From the NCBI RefSeq assembly GCF_001625215.2, contig NC_030387.2, positions 930,001-994,000 of the forward strand: a stretch of 64,000 nucleotides of DNA, written 5' to 3'. This document shows, piece after piece, positions 59,445-64,000 of this stretch. This DNA comes from Daucus carota subsp. sativus. Taxonomy: Eukaryota > Streptophyta > Magnoliopsida > Apiales > Apiaceae. How positions within the stretch are numbered: the stretch's first letter is position 1; each line of letters starts with the position of its first letter. Below the pieces are notes generated by a model that had not been told where the DNA came from, made no database searches, and saw nothing but the letters and a program-made list of their open reading frames with translations. The position numbers and the translations under genes are program-made.

Positions 59445-62400
59445 TCAGATGTATTGGGTTCCCGCTGTAGATGAATCATGATGGGTTATCAGTCCCATCC
59501 CCAACCTTGACTTAAGGACAACAGCATGCTCAAGCCCTTTAGTCAGTGGATCAGCTATGTTATCTTGAGTTCCAATGAACTCAATAGCAATAGTCCGATC
59601 AGACACCAAACCCCTTATAGACTTAAGTCTAACTTGGATGTGTCTCTTTGTTTTAGCATTATACTTGACACTTCTGATCTTGTCGATAGTTGTACGGCTA
59701 TCACAATGAACAGAAATTGCCGGTAGCGGACGACTTACTACAGGTAACACAGACATGAGTCCATGTAACCATTCAGCCTCCGTACCCGTGGCATCCAATG
59801 CACACAACTCGGCCTCAAACGTAGACCGAGTTACTATAGTCTGTCTAGTCGACTTCCAGGATACTGCTCCACCCGCAAGGGTAAACAGATATCCAGTCAC
59901 TCCATTGGAACCAGACTTCTTAGCTATCCAACTTGCATCACTATATCCCTCAAGCACACTCGGATATCTCCTGTAGTGCAACCCAAGATATATGGTGCCT
60001 TTCAGATATCTAAGTACTCTATCTAGAGCATCCCAATGAGTTCTGTTTGGACAGCTTGTATATCTTGCTAACTTAGACACAGAATATGTTATATCTGGTC
60101 TAGTACCATTAGCAAGATATTGCAAACTACCAATAATCTGAGAATATCTTAATTGAGACACAGGTACACCTGAAGCATTCTTGATAAGAGCAACTTTAGG
60201 ATCATATGGTGTACTAGCAATTCTACAATTTGAATAACCATACTTCTCAAGTATAGATTTCTCTATATAATGAGATTGTGACAAGGTTATTCCCTCAGTT
60301 GACTGAGTCAACTTGAGTCCAAGAATCACATTCGCCTCACCCATGTCCTTCATTTCAAAGTGTTTTTTCAAGAAATTCTTTGTCTCGTTAATAATCTCAA
60401 TATTGGTTCCAAACAGTAGTATATCATCCACATACAAGCACAACACAATATGTTCATTTCCTTTAACCTTATAGTAGACACACTTGTCATTATCATTAAC
60501 TATAAAATCAAAAGTTAAAACAGTGTCATCAAACTTTTTGTGCCAGTCTCTAGGAGCTTGTTTCAAGCCGTAAATGGATTTGACTAACTTACATACTTTG
60601 CTCTCATTGCCAGATGCAACAAATCCCTCAGGCTGATCCATATAAATCTCTTCTTCAAGATCACCATGAAGAAAAGCTGTCTTTACATCCATTTGATGGA
60701 TGATAAGACCATGTACGGAAGCCAATGCTACAAGCATTCGGATCGTTGTCAATCTTGCAACAGGAGAGTATGTATCAAAGTAGTCAATACCTTCTCTTTG
60801 CCTAAAACCTTTAGCAACCAATCTAGCTTTATACTTATCTATTGAGCCATCTGGTTTCATCTTCCTTTTGAAGATCCACCTACATCCTATAGTAGAACAC
60901 TCAGGAGGGAGGTCAACCAACTCCCATGTTCCGTTAGAAACAATAGAGTCGATTTCACTCTTCACAGCGCCTTTCCAGTGCCTAGATTCCGAAGAATCCA
61001 TGGCTTGTCGGAAAGTCAAAGGTTCGTCTTCGACATTGTAAGTGATAAAATCACTTCCAAAGTCCTTAACTACCTTTGCACGCTTGCTCCTTCTAGGTTC
61101 CTCAACTTCATTAGGAGTAGAGCTACTAGCAGGATTTGCCCCCACATTTGTCATCCTTTCCACATGATCGGGAATAGAACTAGATGTGTGAGTAGGATCA
61201 TCACTAGAAGAACTTTGAGGTATACCAGTCTTCATAGGGAACACATCCTCAAAGAATGTTGCATCACGAAACTCAACTATCGTGTTTGCCACTATACCAT
61301 CTATGTCAGATTTTAATACTAAAAATCTCATAGCTGTAGTGGTTTCGAGATAGCCCAGAAAGATACAATCAACAGTTTTCGGCCCTAGTTTCTTTCTCTT
61401 CTGTTCAGGGACAAGTACCTTAGCAAGGCACCCCCACACACGAAGATACTTTATACTAGTTTTCCTGCCTTTCCATAATTCGTAAGGTGTCTTGTCCATA
61501 TGTTTCAGAGGGACTCTATTCAGAATATGGCAAGCCGTATTCAGAGCCTCCCCCCACATGTACTTAGGCAACCCCGAATTAATCAACATACTGTTAATCA
61601 TATCTTTAAAAGTTCTGTTCTTTCGTTCTGCCACCCCATTAGACTCAGGTGTATATGGTGGAGTCACCTCATGAATTATACCTTTGCTCTTGCAAAATTC
61701 ATTAAAGGTGTTTCCCGTATATTCACCACCTCTATCAGATCTCAAACGTTTAAGTACTTTACCAGTTTGTGTTTCAACTTCAGTTTTAAATCTAATGAAT
61801 TTTTCAAGTGCTTCATCTTTATGTTTAAGCAAATAAACATAACAATATCTACTACAATCATCTATAAAGGTAATGAAATATCTACAGTGTTCCTTAGTCA
61901 ACACACCACCAAATTCACATATGTCCGAGTGCACTAAATCTAACAAGTCAGAATCCCTGACCACACTATGGAAAGGTTTCCTTGTTAGTTTAGCTGTCAC
62001 ACATACTTGACATTTAGTTTTCTTATCAATGGCATGCTTTGGAATCAACTCTAAGTTCATCATATTCTTTAGAGCACCAAAATTTAAATGACCAAGCCTA
62101 GAATGCCACAAATCGGATGATTCAATATTATTAACAGAAGGAGAAGCAATATCATTAATAAAACCGCCTAAAACAGGCTCCACATTTATTAAAAACAAGC
62201 CGTCTGACAAGTAGCCCTTGCCAAAAAACACACCAGTCTGAGTAATAACTACTTTATTACACTTTAAAGAAAGTTCAAAGCCATTTTTAACTAAACAACT
62301 TCCACTAATAATATTTCTACGAATCTCGGGAACATGATGCACTCTAGTAAGGGATAGAACACGCCCTGAAGCAAACTTCAGGTCCACGTTTCCTATTCCA

Positions 62401-63563
62401 CGAACTTGAGCTGCACTAGCATTCCCCATCGTCACTGTCATCCCATGAGCCTGTTGATAAGATACAAAGAGAGTAATATCAGCACAAATGTGCACATTAG
62501 CTCCCGTATCAATCAACCACTCATTAGACAGATAAGTGGAAAATAGTACAGGGTTGTACTTAACATACCCGTCATTGGTTTCAGAAGCAACAGCCTCACC
62601 AACAACCATGTTAAGCACAGGCCCATCAGTGGTTCCAAGCACAGTATTTGCTTGTGCTACCACCTCAGCTTTCTTTGCTTTCTTTACAGGACAGTCCTTA
62701 CTCCAATGACCAACCTGTCCACAAGACCAACATGGTTTGTTGGCCTTTGATTTCTTAGCCTTGCCCTTGTCAGTTTTGGGCTTAGTGTTCACCTTCTTAG
62801 CGACAGACTTTCTTTTCTGTCCCACAGTCACTACATTGACCTTCGAGCTACCAGATTCAGTTGGCATCACATGTCCCTGTTTGGACTTGTGCTGCTCCTG
62901 CACAGAGATGTCCAGCATCAGGTTAGTCCAAGTGATCTCTCCCTTCTGCCTTTTCAGGGAGAGTGCAAACTCTTCCCAAGACTTAGGGAGTTTTTCAATC
63001 ACAGACATAACCAAAAACTTTTCAGGAAGGTCCATTCCGGACTCCTTCAAAGCATGCACCAACGTCTCAAACTCATGCACCTGCTCAGTCATGGATTTTG
63101 TATCCACCAGTTTGAAGTCCAGGAACTTAGCCACAGAATACTTTTCTAACCCTTGCGAGTCAGTATTGTGTGTCTGATCAAGCTTCTCCCACAAGGTCTT
63201 AGCAGTGTAGGAGTCAGATGAGTAAACATCGAACAGAGTGTTCGTTAAGGCTGCTAGTATAGCAGCCCTAACCACCCCATCCTTTTCCTCCCACATAGCA
63301 TAGGCCTTAAGGGTTTCAGCCTTTTCCTGTACCACAACTGGTTTTTCATACTGCAACACCGGCCACAGACCCTTAACCGTAAGCCACAGTTTCATCTTTT
63401 TCTGCCAACGAGAAAAAGAAACTCCCCCACCGAATTTATCAGGAATACCTGATAAATCAATGGGCTGTGGAAAACGATACGTAGTCCAATCGATGTTACT
63501 AGTAACACCAGACCCAGAACCAGCACCACCACCAACAACAGAATCCGCAATCTCATTAACCAT
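59445..63563 (-). CDS. Copia Gag-Pol polyprotein, 1372 aa, uninterrupted
   Basis: One frame encodes the full copia order. Gag with a UBN2-like region (residues 1-270) and zinc knuckle CWSCGQVGHWSKDC (about 278). Aspartic protease WLIDTGANVHI (about 350). GAG-pre-integrase LWHSRLGHLN with CQVCVTAKLTRKPF (about 485-540). Integrase core with HSDICEFGG, a later DRGGEYTG and the ESNGVAERKNRT end (545-670). Reverse transcriptase with MDVKTAFLHGDLEEEIYM and the catalytic YVDDILLFGT (about 1044). RNase H with GYSDASWIAKKSGSNGVTGY (about 1208) and RSTFEAEL. Integrase before reverse transcriptase identifies Ty1/copia rather than Ty3. No stop or shift was seen, so the element may be able to move. The start is the first ATG, 41 bases inside the 5' LTR. 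Confidence 0.97.
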   Translation of the reverse strand: MVNEIADSVVGGGAGSGSGVTSNIDWTTYRFPQPIDLSGIPDKFGGGVSFSRWQKKMKLWLTVKGLWPVLQYEKPVVVQEKAETLKAYAMWEEKDGVVRAAILAALTNTLFDVYSSDSYTAKTLWEKLDQTHNTDSQGLEKYSVAKFLDFKLVDTKSMTEQVHEFETLVHALKESGMDLPEKFLVMSVIEKLPKSWEEFALSLKRQKGEITWTNLMLDISVQEQHKSKQGHVMPTESGSSKVNVVTVGQKRKSVAKKVNTKPKTDKGKAKKSKANKPCWSCGQVGHWSKDCPVKKAKKAEVVAQANTVLGTTDGPVLNMVVGEAVASETNDGYVKYNPVLFSTYLSNEWLIDTGANVHICADITLFVSYQQAHGMTVTMGNASAAQVRGIGNVDLKFASGRVLSLTRVHHVPEIRRNIISGSCLVKNGFELSLKCNKVVITQTGVFFGKGYLSDGLFLINVEPVLGGFINDIASPSVNNIESSDLWHSRLGHLNFGALKNMMNLELIPKHAIDKKTKCQVCVTAKLTRKPFHSVVRDSDLLDLVHSDICEFGGVLTKEHCRYFITFIDDCSRYCYVYLLKHKDEALEKFIRFKTEVETQTGKVLKRLRSDRGGEYTGNTFNEFCKSKGIIHEVTPPYTPESNGVAERKNRTFKDMINSMLINSGLPKYMWGEALNTACHILNRVPLKHMDKTPYELWKGRKTSIKYLRVWGCLAKVLVPEQKRKKLGPKTVDCIFLGYLETTTAMRFLVLKSDIDGIVANTIVEFRDATFFEDVFPMKTGIPQSSSSDDPTHTSSSIPDHVERMTNVGANPASSSTPNEVEEPRRSKRAKVVKDFGSDFITYNVEDEPLTFRQAMDSSESRHWKGAVKSEIDSIVSNGTWELVDLPPECSTIGCRWIFKRKMKPDGSIDKYKARLVAKGFRQREGIDYFDTYSPVARLTTIRMLVALASVHGLIIHQMDVKTAFLHGDLEEEIYMDQPEGFVASGNESKVCKLVKSIYGLKQAPRDWHKKFDDTVLTFDFIVNDNDKCVYYKVKGNEHIVLCLYVDDILLFGTNIEIINETKNFLKKHFEMKDMGEANVILGLKLTQSTEGITLSQSHYIEKSILEKYGYSNCRIASTPYDPKVALIKNASGVPVSQLRYSQIIGSLQYLANGTRPDITYSVSKLARYTSCPNRTHWDALDRVLRYLKGTIYLGLHYRRYPSVLEGYSDASWIAKKSGSNGVTGYLFTLAGGAVSWKSTRQTIVTRSTFEAELCALDATGTEAEWLHGLMSVLPVVSRPLPAISVHCDSRTTIDKIRSVKYNAKTKRHIQVRLKSIRGLVSDRTIAIEFIGTQDNIADPLTKGLEHAVVLKSRLGMGLITHHDSSTAGTQYI

Positions 63564-63603
63564 CTTGCTTACTACACAATATAACAGATAATCACTTCAA
63601 GAT

Positions 63604-64000
63604 TGTTGGGAGTCACAGTGAAAATCACAGCAACAATGTATAGAGCAGTTATATTATATAAACAAGAGTAGGCCAACGAAACCACCACAATATAGCATGC
63701 ACGAAGATCGTATACTCAATAATCAGTGACTGATAAATTACGAGAAAAGGAGAGAAAGGCGCACCTTTCACCGTCGCTAGAATTAGTATACAGAACAGCT
63801 GAGTCGCCTAGCCCTTCGATGAAGACTAGACTGTTCTTGAAGTGATTATTGCCCCACTACGCTGTGATGGGTATTCGCAATATCGCTCCCAGGATAAAAC
63901 AGCACAGACCGAACCGCTCACAGACACGAGTACGATCAACAGCGATCAACACCTCAGTTCGCCCGAGAACAGTATGTATATGTGTATATATCGGAGCAGA
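63604..64000 (-). repeat. 5' LTR, inner 397 bp; remainder outside the window
   Basis: Identical to 57944-58340 over the whole visible length. The 51-bp repeats and the outer end are expected to the right of the window. Confidence 0.95.

Larger units (their letters stand above)
57944..64000 (-). mobile_element. Ty1/copia LTR retrotransposon, apparently intact, continues past the right edge
   Basis: The 3' LTR (57944-58920), a polypurine tract (GTGGGGGAT on the minus strand, ending at 58921), the gag-pol ORF and the first 397 bases of the 5' LTR (from 63604) are in the right order for a minus-strand element. If the right LTR has the same length, the element is about 6.6 kb and ends near 64580. 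A tRNA-Met-type primer site is not present after the 5' LTR; the sequence there (ATCTTGAAGTGATTA) points to another primer. Confidence 0.95.

Overview
The window is nuclear DNA of a flowering plant. It shows GT-AG introns, plant-specific families (inositol transporter, TIR resistance domains, NHL/LEA_2 proteins, a WAK galacturonan-binding protein, 1-Cys peroxiredoxin) and dense plant transposons (Stowaway MITEs, hAT and Harbinger elements, Helitrons, a copia element). TIR domains exclude most monocots. A eudicot is clear; anything narrower would be a guess.

Left part (1-42 kb) is a normal gene neighbourhood. A VPS13 lipid-transfer gene (minus, 5' part only, 12 coding exons) occupies 1876-15225, and its 5.3-kb eighth intron is packed with transposons. 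A YTH-domain m6A reader (minus, 18712-21879, 718 aa) follows, then an SLC25A44-like mitochondrial carrier (plus, 26946-29825, 325 aa), an INT-type inositol transporter (minus, 31251-33635, 573 aa), a seed-type 1-Cys peroxiredoxin (plus, 38390-39403, 221 aa) with ABRE and RY boxes upstream, and a secreted WAK-type galacturonan-binding protein without a kinase (plus, 40227-41479, 295 aa). For these genes, except the incomplete VPS13, the exons I joined by hand add up to whole codons with open frames.

Middle part (42-57 kb) is a rearranged immunity-type cluster: TIR exons without any NB-ARC, two NHL/LEA_2 genes, and a duplicated NHL promoter that has lost its gene. Inside the TIR exons lies about 6.2 kb of what looks like an endogenous pararetrovirus (Caulimoviridae-like), with at least three decayed copies of a viroplasmin/transactivator-like gene, two promoter copies facing each other as a 1.35-kb inverted repeat, a tRNA-Met primer-binding site, and a 692-bp tandem repeat in which viral and TIR sequence alternate. 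This is the most unusual part of the window.

Right end (57944 to beyond 64000) is a very young Ty1/copia retrotransposon, minus strand, with an uninterrupted 1372-aa Gag-Pol. Its two LTRs are identical over all 397 bases that can be compared, and each LTR carries, or is expected to carry, seven 51-bp tandem repeats.

The housekeeping genes here are unrelated to each other in pathway; plant genes are not in operons. All reading was by eye: exon edges come from GT-AG signals, reading frame and recalled family similarity, not from alignments or transcripts.
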